A stretch of 64,000 bases of DNA from Clostridium_AW sp040797845 (lineage in GTDB: Bacteria > Bacillota > Clostridia > Clostridiales > Clostridiaceae). Below the pieces are notes generated by a model that worked only from the letters and a program-made list of their open reading frames with translations, was not told where the DNA came from and made no database searches. Both the position numbers and the translations under genes were made by a program. This document shows positions 8,204 to 17,785 of this stretch, piece by piece. The DNA is taken from positions 1 through 64,000 of the forward strand of contig JBFNFA010000005.1 in the NCBI GenBank assembly GCA_040797845.1, read 5' to 3'. Each line of letters begins with the position of its first letter. Within the stretch, counting starts at the first letter, position 1.

Positions 8204-10111
8204 ATGTTTTTTAAAACTACGGAACAACATGAGAATTTGAGGACAAAAATCAGAGAGTTTGCTGAAGAGGAGATTAAACCTATTGCGTTTATGTTGGATC
8301 AGGAAAATAAATTCCCTTCCGAAGCAATTCATAAGTTAGCTGATATGGGTATGATGGGAATTCCATATTCAAAAGACTACGGTGGAGCAGGACTGGATGT
8401 AATCAGCTATGCAATCGCCGTTGAGGAATTATCAAGAGTGGATGGAGGTACAGGAGTAATTCTTTCCGCTCATACATCTTTAGGTGCATATCCAATTGCT
8501 GCCTATGGAACAGAGGAGCAGAAGGAAAAATACTTAGTTCCATTAGCAAAGGGAGAGAAACTTGGAGCATTCGGTCTTACTGAAGAAAATGCGGGAAGTG
8601 ACGCCGGCGGTACAGAGACCACTGCTGTATTAGATGGAGATTACTATATATTAAATGGTGAAAAGATTTTTATCACCAACGCAGGTGAAGCTGATATTTA
8701 TATTATTTTTGCAGTTACTACACCGAACATAGGCACTCGTGGCATCAGTGCTTTTATTGTGGAGAAGGACTGGGAAGGATTTAGCTTCGGCAAACATTAC
8801 GACAAGTTGGGAATTCGTTCTTCTGCTACTGGAGAGCTAGTTTTTAACGACGTTAAAGTACCTAAAGAAAATCTATTGGGCAAAGAGGGCGATGGTTTTA
8901 AGATTGCTATGTCCACCTTAGATGGTGGTCGTATAGGTATTGCAGCTCAGGCTTTAGGAATAGCTCAAGGTGCTTATGAACACGCACTGGAGTATTCAAA
9001 AGAAAGAATCCAATTTGGAAAACCTATTTGCCAACAGCAGATTATATCTTTTAAGTTGGCAGATATGGCCACAAAGCTTAGAGCAGCTAGATTACTTATT
9101 TACAGTGCAGCAGAGCTGAAAGAAAATCATGAGCATTATAGCATGGAAGCTGCTATGGCTAAACAATATGCTTCTGATGTCTGTCTTGAGATTGTCAACG
9201 ACGCCCTTCAAATATTTGGCGGAAGTGGCTATATGAAAGGCATGGAAGTTGAGCGTGCTTATAGAGATGCTAAGATTTGTACAATATATGAAGGAACTAA
9301 TGAGATTCAGCGTGTAGTTATCGCTGCTAACATCATAGGTAAGATGCCGAAAAACGAAGGGACAGGTAAAATTTCTCAAAGTGGACCTGTCACAGGCTAT
9401 CGTAAGAAAGTGATCTTTAAGGAAGGAACTCCAAAAGAAAGAGTTAATGCCCTTGTGGAAGCTCTTAAGGCAGATGGCTATGATTTCACAGTGGGAATTC
9501 CTTTGGATACTCCTATTGCTAAAGCTGAAAGAGTAGTCAGCGTAGGTCTAGGCATAGGGGAAAAGAAAAATATGAAGCTTATAGAAGATTTAGCAGTTCA
9601 AGCTGGTGCGGCTATAGGTTCTTCTCGTCCAGTAGCTGAAACCCTTAAATATGTACCTCTGAATCGTTATGTTGGTATGTCTGGACAAAAATTTAAAGGA
9701 AATCTTTACATTGCCTGTGGTATTTCAGGTGCAGGGCAACATTTGAAAGGTATAAAGGATGCTTCTACAATTGTTGCTATAAATATCAATGCTAATGCGA
9801 AAATTTTTAAGAACGCAGACTATGGTATCGTTGGAGATATAATGGAAATATTGCCACTGCTTACTGCTGCTTTAGACAACGGAGAAGGAAAGAAGGAGGC
9901 TCCACCAATGAAGAAGATAAAGAGAGCCGTTCCTAAGAAAGTTGTTCCAACTTGGAAATATCACGTATGTAACGGATGTGGTTATGAATACAATCCTGGT
10001 CTGGGTGATCCAGAAGGCGAAGTAGCTCCAGGTACACTGTTTGAAGATATACCTGAAGAATGGACTTGCCCTGCTTGTGGTGAAGAAAAAGATATGTTTA
10101 TAGAAGTTTAA
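8204..10111 (+). CDS. Acyl-CoA dehydrogenase-ETF alpha-rubredoxin fusion protein
   Basis: 635 residues with three units. Residues 1-380 are an acyl-CoA dehydrogenase (LTEENAGSDAGG, FGGSGYMKGMEVER, catalytic base E363 in IYEGTNEIQR). Residues ~440-556 resemble the FAD-binding C-terminal domain of electron-transfer flavoprotein alpha (GAAIGSSRPVAET, YIACGISGAGQH, AININANAKIF). Residues 584-635 form a rubredoxin with iron ligands C589, C592, C622 and C625. Such fusions are known in clostridia. The arrangement would pass electrons from an acyl-CoA or flavin donor to rubredoxin and on to the flavodiiron protein encoded 73 bases downstream. Start at 8204 follows GCGGAGGTG. Donor substrate is unknown. 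Confidence 0.9.
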   Translation: MFFKTTEQHENLRTKIREFAEEEIKPIAFMLDQENKFPSEAIHKLADMGMMGIPYSKDYGGAGLDVISYAIAVEELSRVDGGTGVILSAHTSLGAYPIAAYGTEEQKEKYLVPLAKGEKLGAFGLTEENAGSDAGGTETTAVLDGDYYILNGEKIFITNAGEADIYIIFAVTTPNIGTRGISAFIVEKDWEGFSFGKHYDKLGIRSSATGELVFNDVKVPKENLLGKEGDGFKIAMSTLDGGRIGIAAQALGIAQGAYEHALEYSKERIQFGKPICQQQIISFKLADMATKLRAARLLIYSAAELKENHEHYSMEAAMAKQYASDVCLEIVNDALQIFGGSGYMKGMEVERAYRDAKICTIYEGTNEIQRVVIAANIIGKMPKNEGTGKISQSGPVTGYRKKVIFKEGTPKERVNALVEALKADGYDFTVGIPLDTPIAKAERVVSVGLGIGEKKNMKLIEDLAVQAGAAIGSSRPVAETLKYVPLNRYVGMSGQKFKGNLYIACGISGAGQHLKGIKDASTIVAININANAKIFKNADYGIVGDIMEILPLLTAALDNGEGKKEAPPMKKIKRAVPKKVVPTWKYHVCNGCGYEYNPGLGDPEGEVAPGTLFEDIPEEWTCPACGEEKDMFIEV

Positions 10112-10184
10112 TACTTATGAGTATGAATTCTTATAAGTAAGTAAACGTAATAATGTGTTTTTAGTGTAAAGGAGGATTAGATTT

Positions 10185-11384
10185 ATGCATTGTGTTAGAA
10201 ATATAACTGAAGATCTTTATTGGGTTGGTGGCAACGATCGCCGACTTGCTCTCTTTGAAAATATTCATCCTATCCCAAGGGGTGTTTCATATAATTCTTA
10301 TCTACTTTTAGATGAAAAGACAGTACTTTTTGATACGGTGGACTGGTCAATATGTCGTCAGTTCCTTGAAAATATTCAAGGAGTTCTAGGGGACAGACCT
10401 TTAGATTACATGGTAATCAATCATATGGAGCCGGATCATGCGGCATGTATTGAAGAGATTGTTCTTCGTTATCCAGATGTAAAGATTGTATGTACTGAAA
10501 AAGCTTTCATGTTCATGAATCAGTTTGGTTTCCGTATAGATGGCAAAATAATAGAAGTCAAAGAAGGAGACACAATGTCCTTTGGAAAACATAACGTTGT
10601 ATTTGTGTCTGCTCCAATGGTGCATTGGCCAGAAGCTATGGTGACATATGACACTACCGACGGTATACTATTTTCTGCTGACGCCTTTGGCTCTTTCGGT
10701 GCCTTAGACGGTAAGCTATTTAATGACGAGATGAACTTTGATAGAGATTGGATTGATGATGCCAGAAGATATTATACAAACATTGTAGGCAAGTATGGTC
10801 CTCATGTTCAGTCACTCTTAAAGAAGGCTAGCACTATAGATATCAAGATTATCTGTCCACTCCATGGACCAGTATGGCGTAATGATTTCGGGTACTTATT
10901 AGATAAATACGACAAGTGGAGCCGCTATGAGCCTGAGGAAAAAGGTGTAATGATAGTTTATGGAACAATGTACGGCAATACAGAAGCCGCTGCCAATGAT
11001 TTAGCTACAAGATTAGTTAAAAAGGGAATGACTAATGTGGTTATGTATGACGTTTCAAAAACCCATGTGTCCTATTTGATTTCTGAAACATTCAAATACA
11101 GCCATGTGGTGCTTGCATCAGTAACTTATAACTTAAATATTTATCCACCAATGTTAAATTATCTAATGGATATGAAGGCGTTAAACCTTCAAAAACGTAC
11201 TTTTGCTTTAATAGAAAATGGTTCCTGGGCTCCTCAATCCGGTAAACTTATGCGTGAACTTTTAAGTGATATGAAAGAAATGACTATTTTAGATAATGAG
11301 ATGTCAGTAAACTCCAGCATGAAAGAAGAGGATGGGGACTTAATGGATTCCCTTGCTGACAGTATTATAGAGTCAATGAAGTAG
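10185..11384 (+). CDS. FprA-type flavodiiron protein (rubredoxin:oxygen oxidoreductase)
   Basis: 399 residues. The N-terminal metallo-beta-lactamase-like domain has the full diiron ligand set H80, E82, D84, H85 (NHMEPDHA), H147, D166 and H227 (ICPLHGP). The C-terminal flavodoxin domain starts near 256 (YGTMYGNTEAAA). It reduces O2 to water (or NO to N2O) in the cytoplasm, taking electrons from rubredoxin, which is supplied as a domain of the preceding gene product. AAAGGAGG precedes the ATG. The two genes form one unit bounded by near-identical terminators. Confidence 0.92.
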   Translation: MHCVRNITEDLYWVGGNDRRLALFENIHPIPRGVSYNSYLLLDEKTVLFDTVDWSICRQFLENIQGVLGDRPLDYMVINHMEPDHAACIEEIVLRYPDVKIVCTEKAFMFMNQFGFRIDGKIIEVKEGDTMSFGKHNVVFVSAPMVHWPEAMVTYDTTDGILFSADAFGSFGALDGKLFNDEMNFDRDWIDDARRYYTNIVGKYGPHVQSLLKKASTIDIKIICPLHGPVWRNDFGYLLDKYDKWSRYEPEEKGVMIVYGTMYGNTEAAANDLATRLVKKGMTNVVMYDVSKTHVSYLISETFKYSHVVLASVTYNLNIYPPMLNYLMDMKALNLQKRTFALIENGSWAPQSGKLMRELLSDMKEMTILDNEMSVNSSMKEEDGDLMDSLADSIIESMK

Positions 11385-11438
11385 TTTTAGAGAAGTGATT
11401 TTAAAAAATGTTAGAAGAATATTAGAAAAATAAATGAA

Positions 11439-11490
11439 AGCACATGTATTTAATCTCTATAAGTTAGGATTAGATGCATGTGCTTTTTTA
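11439..11490 (+). terminator. Terminator of the flavodiiron unit
   Basis: AGCACATG (11439-11446) pairs with CATGTGCT (11477-11484), followed by TTTTTTAAT. Sequence family shared with 7888-7938. Confidence 0.85.
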
Positions 11491-11518
11491 ATCTTCTAGT
11501 GAAGTAAGTTTCTTTCAT

Positions 11519-11538
11519 ATAGTTGACTTGTCAACTAT
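11519..11538. promoter_or_regulatory. MarR-type operator palindrome
   Basis: A perfect 9-2-9 palindrome, ATAGTTGAC TT GTCAACTAT, overlapping a TATAAT (-10-like) hexamer at 11536-11541. It lies 30 bases before the MarR-family gene start, so autorepression is the natural reading. Confidence 0.75.
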
Positions 11539-11567
11539 AATATTGTAAAATAAAGATGGTGATAAAT

Positions 11568-11999
11568 ATGAAAAACATATACGAAGAGTTTGGAAGATGG
11601 ATATCCATATTATATAGACAGTTTCAGATATTTATAAATAATGAATTAAAGGACTTAAATATAACATCAGGTGAATATATATATTTAATAAAACTCTATG
11701 AAAACAAAGAATTGACTCAAGAGGATTTAGCTGAAATATATTATATCGATAAGGCAGCGATAACAAGGAGTGTAAAGAGCCTTGAGGATAAAGGATATAT
11801 AAAAAGAGTAAAAAATGAAAGTGACAAAAGATCATATAAAATACAAGTTACAGAAAAGGCTTTAATGGTTAAATACAGGATATACAATGCATTAAAGTCT
11901 TGGGATGATTTGATTTCATCAGATGTAAATGATGGAGAATTAAAAATGGTATCTGATATATTAAAGAATATGTCAGTAAAGGCACTGAATAGAGATTAA
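11568..11999 (+). CDS. MarR-family transcriptional regulator
   Basis: About 143 residues with the MarR winged helix: LTQEDLAEIYYIDKAAITRSVKSLEDKGYIKR then the wing NESDKRSYKIQVT. The ATG at 11568 is favoured by AAAGATGGTGAT upstream over the ATG at 11556. It represses by dimer binding, most likely at the palindrome 11519-11538. A small membrane protein gene follows 12-20 bases downstream and is probably co-regulated. Effector ligand is unknown. Confidence 0.88.
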   Translation: MKNIYEEFGRWISILYRQFQIFINNELKDLNITSGEYIYLIKLYENKELTQEDLAEIYYIDKAAITRSVKSLEDKGYIKRVKNESDKRSYKIQVTEKALMVKYRIYNALKSWDDLISSDVNDGELKMVSDILKNMSVKALNRD

Positions 12000-12017
12000 T
12001 AAAGGTGGATGATGTTT

Positions 12018-12245
12018 GTGAAAATAAGTAAGAAGTATAGGGGAATCGTATTTTCATGTCTTGCTGCTGTATTTATATCTGTGCCCATTGCATTTTTTAT
12101 GGTAATAATAAATTATGGATTTAGAGCAGGCTTCTTCATGGCATTTTTAAAATCTTCATTGGTAGGTACAGCCATTTCTGTGCCATTAGCTAATATACTT
12201 ATTCCAGTGGCGGACAAGATAGTAAATAAGATAGTGGAGGAGTAG
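12018..12245 (+). CDS. DUF2798-type small membrane protein
   Basis: A small protein of ~75 residues with two transmembrane helices (VFSCLAAVFISVPIAFFMV and the AISVPLANILIPVADK region), matching the DUF2798 pattern of small membrane proteins often found next to MarR/TetR genes. The start is ambiguous: AAGGTGG at 12002-12008 could serve the ATG at 12012 or the GTG at 12018 (taken here for spacing). Function is unknown. Confidence 0.65.
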   Translation: MKISKKYRGIVFSCLAAVFISVPIAFFMVIINYGFRAGFFMAFLKSSLVGTAISVPLANILIPVADKIVNKIVEE

Positions 12246-12295
12246 TAACAGCTCCTTGGTTAAAAATTATAGAAAACACAAAAAAATAAGGTTAT

Positions 12296-12334
12296 AAAAT
12301 AATTGCATTGGTATAGACTAATGCAATTATTTTT
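12296..12334 (+). terminator. Terminator of the MarR-DUF2798 unit
   Basis: A 13-14 bp stem, AAAATAATTGCATT (from 12296) against AATGCAATTATTTT (12320-12333), with a 10-base loop. Confidence 0.85.
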
Positions 12335-12353
12335 ACATTTTGGAGGACAACTA

Positions 12354-12648
12354 ATGATTACAGGTGAATTAAAAAGCAAAATAGATAGAATATGGGAAGA
12401 TAGATGCAACACTTCAGTATGCAATGGCTGATGATACAGTGTGAAATTTTGTAAATGACTTTCTAGCGGGAGATATTTCAAGAGGTGAGATTATTAATGA
12501 ATGATATTCAAAAAAATGAGCGGAAGTTAACCATTGTCTATCATTTGAGCAAGTTTCAGATGAAATATCAGATTTCAATTCATCTGTTTATTATAGCAAT
12601 CCAGAGTATTTAAAGTATTCTTATTTAGAAGAAAAATTATTGGAGTAA
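12354..12648 (+). pseudogene. Degenerate gene with frameshift and three in-frame TGA codons
   Basis: GGAGG followed by ATG at 12354 opens MITGELKSKIDRIWE, which resembles the start of type I modification (HsdM) subunits, then stops. A shifted frame continues IDATLQYAMADDTV and further readable sequence to TAA at 12646. It is broken only by TGA at 12442, 12502 and 12517, each at a spot where tryptophan would fit (for example NE-stop-YSKK). The stretch 12246-12920 therefore holds remnant coding DNA, not a working gene. The family of the second part is not recognised. Confidence 0.5.
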
Positions 12649-12711
12649 TGGGATTTTATTTATTTACATTTAAAGTCAAATCCAGATTTATATACAAAAT
12701 GAATAGCTGTG

Positions 12712-12742
12712 AAAAGTGGATTCTTGAGAATTCACTTTTTTC
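12712..12742 (+). terminator. Hairpin terminator after remnant gene
   Basis: AAAAGTGGATTC (12712-12723) pairs with GAATTCACTTTTTT (12728-12741) with one mismatch and a short TTGA loop. Confidence 0.75.
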
Positions 12743-12920
12743 TTTGTTATGTGTAATATACATAGCTAGTGCATGTATTGTTAAGCAGATAGAAGTTATC
12801 GAGGATAATTTATGGTAAAATATGGTTGAAGGAAATTGTAGTAAGGAGTACAATACTAATTACAATCATACTAAAATATATTAGCATCTTAGTAGATGCA
12901 GGAGAGGGGGAATATTAGAA

Positions 12921-14348
12921 ATGTCAAATACTACACCAACTAAACAAACTGGAATGAAGAAAACTCTTTCTCTATGGAACTTTTTTACCATAGGATTTGG
13001 GGCTATTATTGGAACAGGATGGGTTTTGTTGGTTGGAGACTGGATGATTATAGGAGGAGGGCCTTTAGCTGCAATAATTGCATTTGTTATAGGTTCAATA
13101 TTTTTACTTCCTATAGGGGCAGTTTTTGGTGAATTGACAGCTGCTATTCCTGTTTCTGGTGGTATAGTGGAATATGTTTCACGTACTTTTGGAAACAAGG
13201 CATCATATTTTACTGGATGGTTTCTTGCCTTAGGAAATGGTATTCTTTGTCCTTGGGAAGCTATTGCTATTTCATCTTTAGCTGGAGAGTTTATTCCTGC
13301 ACTTAAGGTCTTCCCGTTGTATGAAATTATGGGAGCTACAGTATATCTTCCTACTTTACTTATAGCAATTATATTTGCATTTTATGTTATTCGACTAAAT
13401 TTTAAAGGTGCTTCTGCGGCTGCAAAGCTTCAAGGATTTTTAACCAAGCTATTACTTGCAGGTATGGCAATTGCTATGGGGGTTTCTTTATTTAGAGGAG
13501 GTCCTAGCAACATGCAACCTATATATAAAGGAGCAGCTTCAGGTAAAAGTATATGGATGGGTATTCTTCCGGTTTTAGTTATGACACCATTTTTTTATGC
13601 AGGATTTGATACTATACCACAACAAGCTGAGGAAGCAGCAGAGGGATTGGATTGGAATAAATTTGGTAAAGTTATTAGTATGGCATTGCTTGCTGCTGGT
13701 GTATTTTATTTAATTTGTATATATTCTTTTGGTACAATAGTTCCTTGGGAACAATTTGTTACTTATAATATACCTGCTTTAACTATTTTATCAGTAATTG
13801 GTCTTAAGGTATTTTCAAAAGTAATGATGTTTATTGCTATTATGGGACCATTAGGCCCTATGAATTCTTTCTTTGGAGCTACTACTAGGATTTTACTAGC
13901 AATGGGACGTAAAGGACAGTTGCCGGAAAAGTTTGGACAATTAGATAAAAAGAACGGAACACCCAAAGCTGCTAATACTCTAATGGCAATGCTTACTATA
14001 ATAGGTCCATTTTTAGGTAAGAATATGTTAGTACCATTAACTAATGTTAGTTCATTAGCATTTATATTTGCTTGTTTTATGGTTAGTGCTGCTTGTCTAC
14101 GTATGAGAAGAACAGAACCTGATATTACAAGACCTTATAAGGTTCCAGGAGGCAAAATTGGAATATCATTAGCCTGTGTTACATCGTTTATAATTATAGC
14201 GCTATTGGTTACTCCTGGTAGCCCTGCATCTTTAAATACTGTTGAATGGATTCTTGTAGTTGCTTGGTTTTTAATAGGGCTTACATTTATGCTATTTAGG
14301 AATAAGAAAGTAGAAAAGATAGAAAACAAAAGCAGTACCTTAAGTTAG
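12921..14348 (+). CDS. APC-superfamily amino acid permease
   Basis: 475 residues with about 12 hydrophobic helices and the APC signature near the N-terminus (FFTIGFGAIIGTGWVLL, helix 1 glycines) and PVSGGIVEYVSRTFG. It takes up an amino acid or amine at the cytoplasmic membrane. GGAGAGGGGG precedes the ATG. The next gene, an amidohydrolase, starts 59 bases later without an intervening terminator, so the pair is likely an uptake-plus-hydrolysis unit. Substrate cannot be read from the sequence. Confidence 0.85.
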   Translation: MSNTTPTKQTGMKKTLSLWNFFTIGFGAIIGTGWVLLVGDWMIIGGGPLAAIIAFVIGSIFLLPIGAVFGELTAAIPVSGGIVEYVSRTFGNKASYFTGWFLALGNGILCPWEAIAISSLAGEFIPALKVFPLYEIMGATVYLPTLLIAIIFAFYVIRLNFKGASAAAKLQGFLTKLLLAGMAIAMGVSLFRGGPSNMQPIYKGAASGKSIWMGILPVLVMTPFFYAGFDTIPQQAEEAAEGLDWNKFGKVISMALLAAGVFYLICIYSFGTIVPWEQFVTYNIPALTILSVIGLKVFSKVMMFIAIMGPLGPMNSFFGATTRILLAMGRKGQLPEKFGQLDKKNGTPKAANTLMAMLTIIGPFLGKNMLVPLTNVSSLAFIFACFMVSAACLRMRRTEPDITRPYKVPGGKIGISLACVTSFIIIALLVTPGSPASLNTVEWILVVAWFLIGLTFMLFRNKKVEKIENKSSTLS

Positions 14349-14407
14349 TTATTAAAATAGCTTACAATATTTAAATTTAAATAATTTTAATGTTAGGGGG
14401 ACATATT

Positions 14408-15646
14408 ATGAGTAAAATTGCTTTTATGGGTGGTTTATTAATTGATGGAACTGGTAAGGAACCAATAGAAAATTCACTATTGCTTGTGAATGATAAGAAA
14501 ATTGAATATGCTGGTTCAATGATAGATGTAGGCGAAGATTATGAAAAAATTCATATTACAGGAAAAACAATTATGCCCGGCTTAATTGACAGCCATCTTC
14601 ATTTTAGTGGAAATAGAACTGATGATGATTCTGACTGGATACTTGAACCTGTTATACAAAAGACAATTGTTGCTGTGGCACAAGCTCGTGAAGCATTAGA
14701 ACATGGATTAACCTCTGTAGGTGAAATTTCACGTTCGGGTATATATATCCGTGACATGATTGAAGAGGGTGTTATTCCTGGACCTCGTGTAGTTACATCT
14801 GGACTTGGTTTCTGTAGAACTGCAGGACATGGTGACTCTCATAGATTACCATTAGATTATAATAATGCTTCCCATCCTTGGGCTGAACGTGTTGATGGTC
14901 CTTGGGATTTACGTAAAGCGATAAGAAGAAGACTTCGTGAAAATCCAGATGCTATCAAAATATGGTCAACAGGAGGAGGAATATGGAGGCATGATGCAAA
15001 GGCTGACTCTCATTATTGCTTAGAGGAGATTCAAGCAGTTGTTGATGAATGCAATATGGTAGGACTACCTGTTTGGTCCCATGCTGAAGGTTATGGCGGT
15101 GCATTAGATTCCTGTAAAGCAGGAGTATCTGCAATAATTCATGGGCAAGAGCTAAATGAAGAATGTTTGGAAATAATGAAGGAAAAAGATATTACTTTCT
15201 GCCCAACTCTTCAGTTCTTTTATGAATGGTTTACAGTATATGAGCCACCATATAGAGCAATTCATGATCAGTATCCAGGTAATACAACCGCAGAAAAAGA
15301 GCTTAATCGTATAGTTAGCAACCTACAAAATGCAAATAAAAAAGGCATTAGAATTACCGTTGGATCAGATTCTTTCTGCAGTAGCTTAACCCCATACGGA
15401 AAATATGCCATCACTGAGATGTATACACTTAACAAATCAGGATTAACAGAAATGGAAACAATTTTAGCTGCTACTAAAAATGGTGCTGAAATGCTTAGAA
15501 TAGATGATATTACAGGTACTCTTGAAAAAGGTAAATTTGCTGATCTTCTTGTTATTGATGGTAATCCATTAAAAGATATTCATAATATTGCTACTGAAAA
15601 AATGGAAGTTATTATGAAGGAAGGTAAGTTTGTTAAAAGAAAATAA
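14408..15646 (+). CDS. Metal-dependent amidohydrolase (imidazolonepropionase-like)
   Basis: About 412 residues of the amidohydrolase superfamily. The N-terminal beta strand leads to the metal-binding HxH pair (GLIDSHLHF, H63/H65). Further metal-site elements are the AIKIWSTGGG lysine region, the VWSHAEG histidine, IIHGQELNEE and the late aspartate in VGSDSF. The C-terminal beta sandwich returns with GKFADLLVIDGNPL. ATG 14408 is chosen from the TTAGGGGGA just before it. It would hydrolyse an amide bond in a cyclic or peptide-like substrate in the cytoplasm, probably one imported by the upstream permease. Confidence 0.85.
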   Translation: MSKIAFMGGLLIDGTGKEPIENSLLLVNDKKIEYAGSMIDVGEDYEKIHITGKTIMPGLIDSHLHFSGNRTDDDSDWILEPVIQKTIVAVAQAREALEHGLTSVGEISRSGIYIRDMIEEGVIPGPRVVTSGLGFCRTAGHGDSHRLPLDYNNASHPWAERVDGPWDLRKAIRRRLRENPDAIKIWSTGGGIWRHDAKADSHYCLEEIQAVVDECNMVGLPVWSHAEGYGGALDSCKAGVSAIIHGQELNEECLEIMKEKDITFCPTLQFFYEWFTVYEPPYRAIHDQYPGNTTAEKELNRIVSNLQNANKKGIRITVGSDSFCSSLTPYGKYAITEMYTLNKSGLTEMETILAATKNGAEMLRIDDITGTLEKGKFADLLVIDGNPLKDIHNIATEKMEVIMKEGKFVKRK

Positions 15647-15710
15647 TAATGTAATATCTAAAGAAAAGGTAAGGATTAATTTTAAAGTTAAGAAGGATAA
15701 GTGAAAAATA

Positions 15711-15748
15711 AGAGCTTCAGGTGAGGAATAATTCATCTGAAGCTTTTA
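15711..15748. terminator. Bidirectional terminator between convergent genes
   Basis: AGCTTCAGGTGA pairs with TCATCTGAAGCT around a short loop, with T-runs possible on both strands. It belongs to the AAGCTTCAG family also seen at 54843 and 55801. Confidence 0.8.
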
Positions 15749-15812
15749 TCTTGATATATTTTTCATTAGATAATATCATTAGATTAAATTTAGACTAAAT
15801 AAAGAATTAAAT

Positions 15813-17165
15813 TCATAAGTTTTTACGCAGATAAGGGGAAATAAATGTAATTATGGGTAACAGGTAGCATAGTACTGCATAAGGCGCATATGCTGCAGTT
15901 GGAATCCCAGTTGTTATAAAAATAAATAATGAATTTACATTCCATGGAATAAGAGGAGCAATAACTAGTCCAGTATCTGTTATAGTTCTGACCAAAGTTG
16001 TATTTTCAATTCCCAATTCTCTATACTTGTCCTTCAAAAGCTTTCCAGGCAGTATTATACCAACACTTTGGTCACTGATAGCTGTTAATACACTACTTAT
16101 AAATCCGGTTTTTAAAATAAGTTCTTCCTTTGACTTAATTCTCAGTGTTATTCTCTCAATTATAGGTATTATAAGTCCTGTCTCTTGAAACAGGCTACTT
16201 AGGCTGATTGCACCTGCTATTATAAGCAATACAGGTATCATAGATATCATACCACCACTAACTAGCACTGTGTTCAAGTCAACAGAATTGGTATTTATTC
16301 TGTAACCAGTAAATATGGCAATAATAATATCATTAAAGTTTGTTTTCTGTAAACCAATTGAAATAATTATTCCAGAAGTTAAGGCTAAGGATACTGATTT
16401 TACCATATTAATTCCTAAAAATGACATAATTATAATGCTTAAAGGTAAAAGTAACAATAATGGTGAAACAACAAAGTTTTCATTAATAGCTGAGATAAGG
16501 TTATCTATATTAGAATTTACAAGAACTATGCTATATTTTTTTCCTATAAAATAATATAGTAATCCTGATACAAAATAAGCTGGAAGTAAAGTCTTTAGTA
16601 TGGATATGAAAGCTTCTTTGTAACTTATTTTTACAGTTTCAAGTGTGAGATTAAAAAGACTTGATATTGGCGAAATTTTATCTGCGATAAAGGCTCCTGA
16701 AACTATAGCCCCTAAAAGAATATGGTTAGGAATTCTAAATATTTTTGACAATCCGAGTAATGCAATTCCTATACTACTAATAGTTCCAAATGCTGTGCCC
16801 ATAAATACTGAAACTATGGATGTAAGAACAAAAGCGGCAAATAGAAAATTCGTTCCCTGCATATATTTAAGTCCATAGTATAACATAGTTGGTACAACTC
16901 CTGAAGCCATCCATATAGAAATCATAGCACCAATTAACGCCATTAAAATGAACAGTGATTTATATTCACAAAAACCTTTTTTTATCATATTAAAAAGTTC
17001 AGTTATGGAAAAGCCACTTTTTATAAATAAGAATGAAGCAACAACTATACTTGAAAGGAAACTGTAAAATAGAAATATTCCCGATATAACACAGATGGTA
17101 ATTGAAATAAGTGTAAATATTAAAATAATATAAGTATATTTTTCAGAAATTTTATTTTCTCCCAT
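15813..17165 (-). CDS. NhaC-family Na+/H+ antiporter
   Basis: About 450 residues, 11-12 transmembrane helices, with NhaC-family sequences (GAFIADKISPISSLFNLTLE, ISDQSVGIILPGKLL, DTGLVIAPLIPWNVN). It exchanges sodium (or an organic/malate-lactate pair in some members) for protons. On this strand GGGAGGG precedes the internal ATG at 17165; the in-frame ATG at 17177 has no ribosome binding site. The TetR gene upstream (39 bases) is transcribed in the same direction and probably controls it. Confidence 0.88.
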   Translation of the reverse strand: MGENKISEKYTYIILIFTLISITICVISGIFLFYSFLSSIVVASFLFIKSGFSITELFNMIKKGFCEYKSLFILMALIGAMISIWMASGVVPTMLYYGLKYMQGTNFLFAAFVLTSIVSVFMGTAFGTISSIGIALLGLSKIFRIPNHILLGAIVSGAFIADKISPISSLFNLTLETVKISYKEAFISILKTLLPAYFVSGLLYYFIGKKYSIVLVNSNIDNLISAINENFVVSPLLLLLPLSIIIMSFLGINMVKSVSLALTSGIIISIGLQKTNFNDIIIAIFTGYRINTNSVDLNTVLVSGGMISMIPVLLIIAGAISLSSLFQETGLIIPIIERITLRIKSKEELILKTGFISSVLTAISDQSVGIILPGKLLKDKYRELGIENTTLVRTITDTGLVIAPLIPWNVNSLFIFITTGIPTAAYAPYAVLCYLLPIITFISPYLRKNL

Positions 17166-17204
17166 ATACCCTCCCATATTTTATTAAATTAATTTTTAAA
17201 CACT

Positions 17205-17774
17205 TTAGTCATTTAATAAACCATTCCAATATATTTCCCAAGAAATTTGAAATTTTTGATTAAACCTTTCAACGCCACCATATATTAATGCTACTAATAG
17301 ACCATCTAATAAGGTCATAAAAGAAAGAGTAGCTCTGTTCACCTTATCTGAAAAAACTTTTGTATTTAAAAATAATTCATTTAGTAAGTTTTCAAGTTCT
17401 AAAAAATATAGCTTAAAATTCTTAAGAACTTTTTCTTTCAAATGGAATGGAGGCATATAACACATACGTAACACAAATTTCATATTGTATTCCTCATTGT
17501 TTACATATCGTTCTTTGAATTCTAAAATAAAATCTTCTAAATAACTCTTTAAGTCAGCTTTGTAATGAGTAAAAAAATTGTGTAAAAAATTCATTTCTTC
17601 ATTAATAACCTCATCCATGACTGTAAGAAACAATTCATCTTTATTTTTGAAATGAGAATAAATTGATTGCTTTTTAATTCCAACTTCTTCAGCAATATCA
17701 AAAAGTGAAGTACCATCATACCCTTTCTCGGTGAAATTTAATAATGCAGCTTTTTTTATTTGTGTAATAGTCAT
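17205..17774 (-). CDS. TetR/AcrR-family transcriptional regulator
   Basis: 189 residues. The N-terminal TetR helix-turn-helix is clear (ALLNFTEKGYDGTSLFDIAEEVGIKKQSIYSHFKNKDELFLTV). The C-terminal ligand domain is of unassigned type. An operator palindrome (17786-17803) overlaps its own ribosome binding region, so it should autorepress. It probably regulates the NhaC antiporter gene that follows. Confidence 0.88.
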   Translation of the reverse strand: MTITQIKKAALLNFTEKGYDGTSLFDIAEEVGIKKQSIYSHFKNKDELFLTVMDEVINEEMNFLHNFFTHYKADLKSYLEDFILEFKERYVNNEEYNMKFVLRMCYMPPFHLKEKVLKNFKLYFLELENLLNELFLNTKVFSDKVNRATLSFMTLLDGLLVALIYGGVERFNQKFQISWEIYWNGLLND

Positions 17775-17785
17775 CCAACCATCTC

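Noticed and set aside
12442..12519. Genuine TGA=Trp recoding in this genome
   Set aside because: All intact genes use TGG for Trp and the region also has a frameshift and no intact start, so ordinary decay is preferred.
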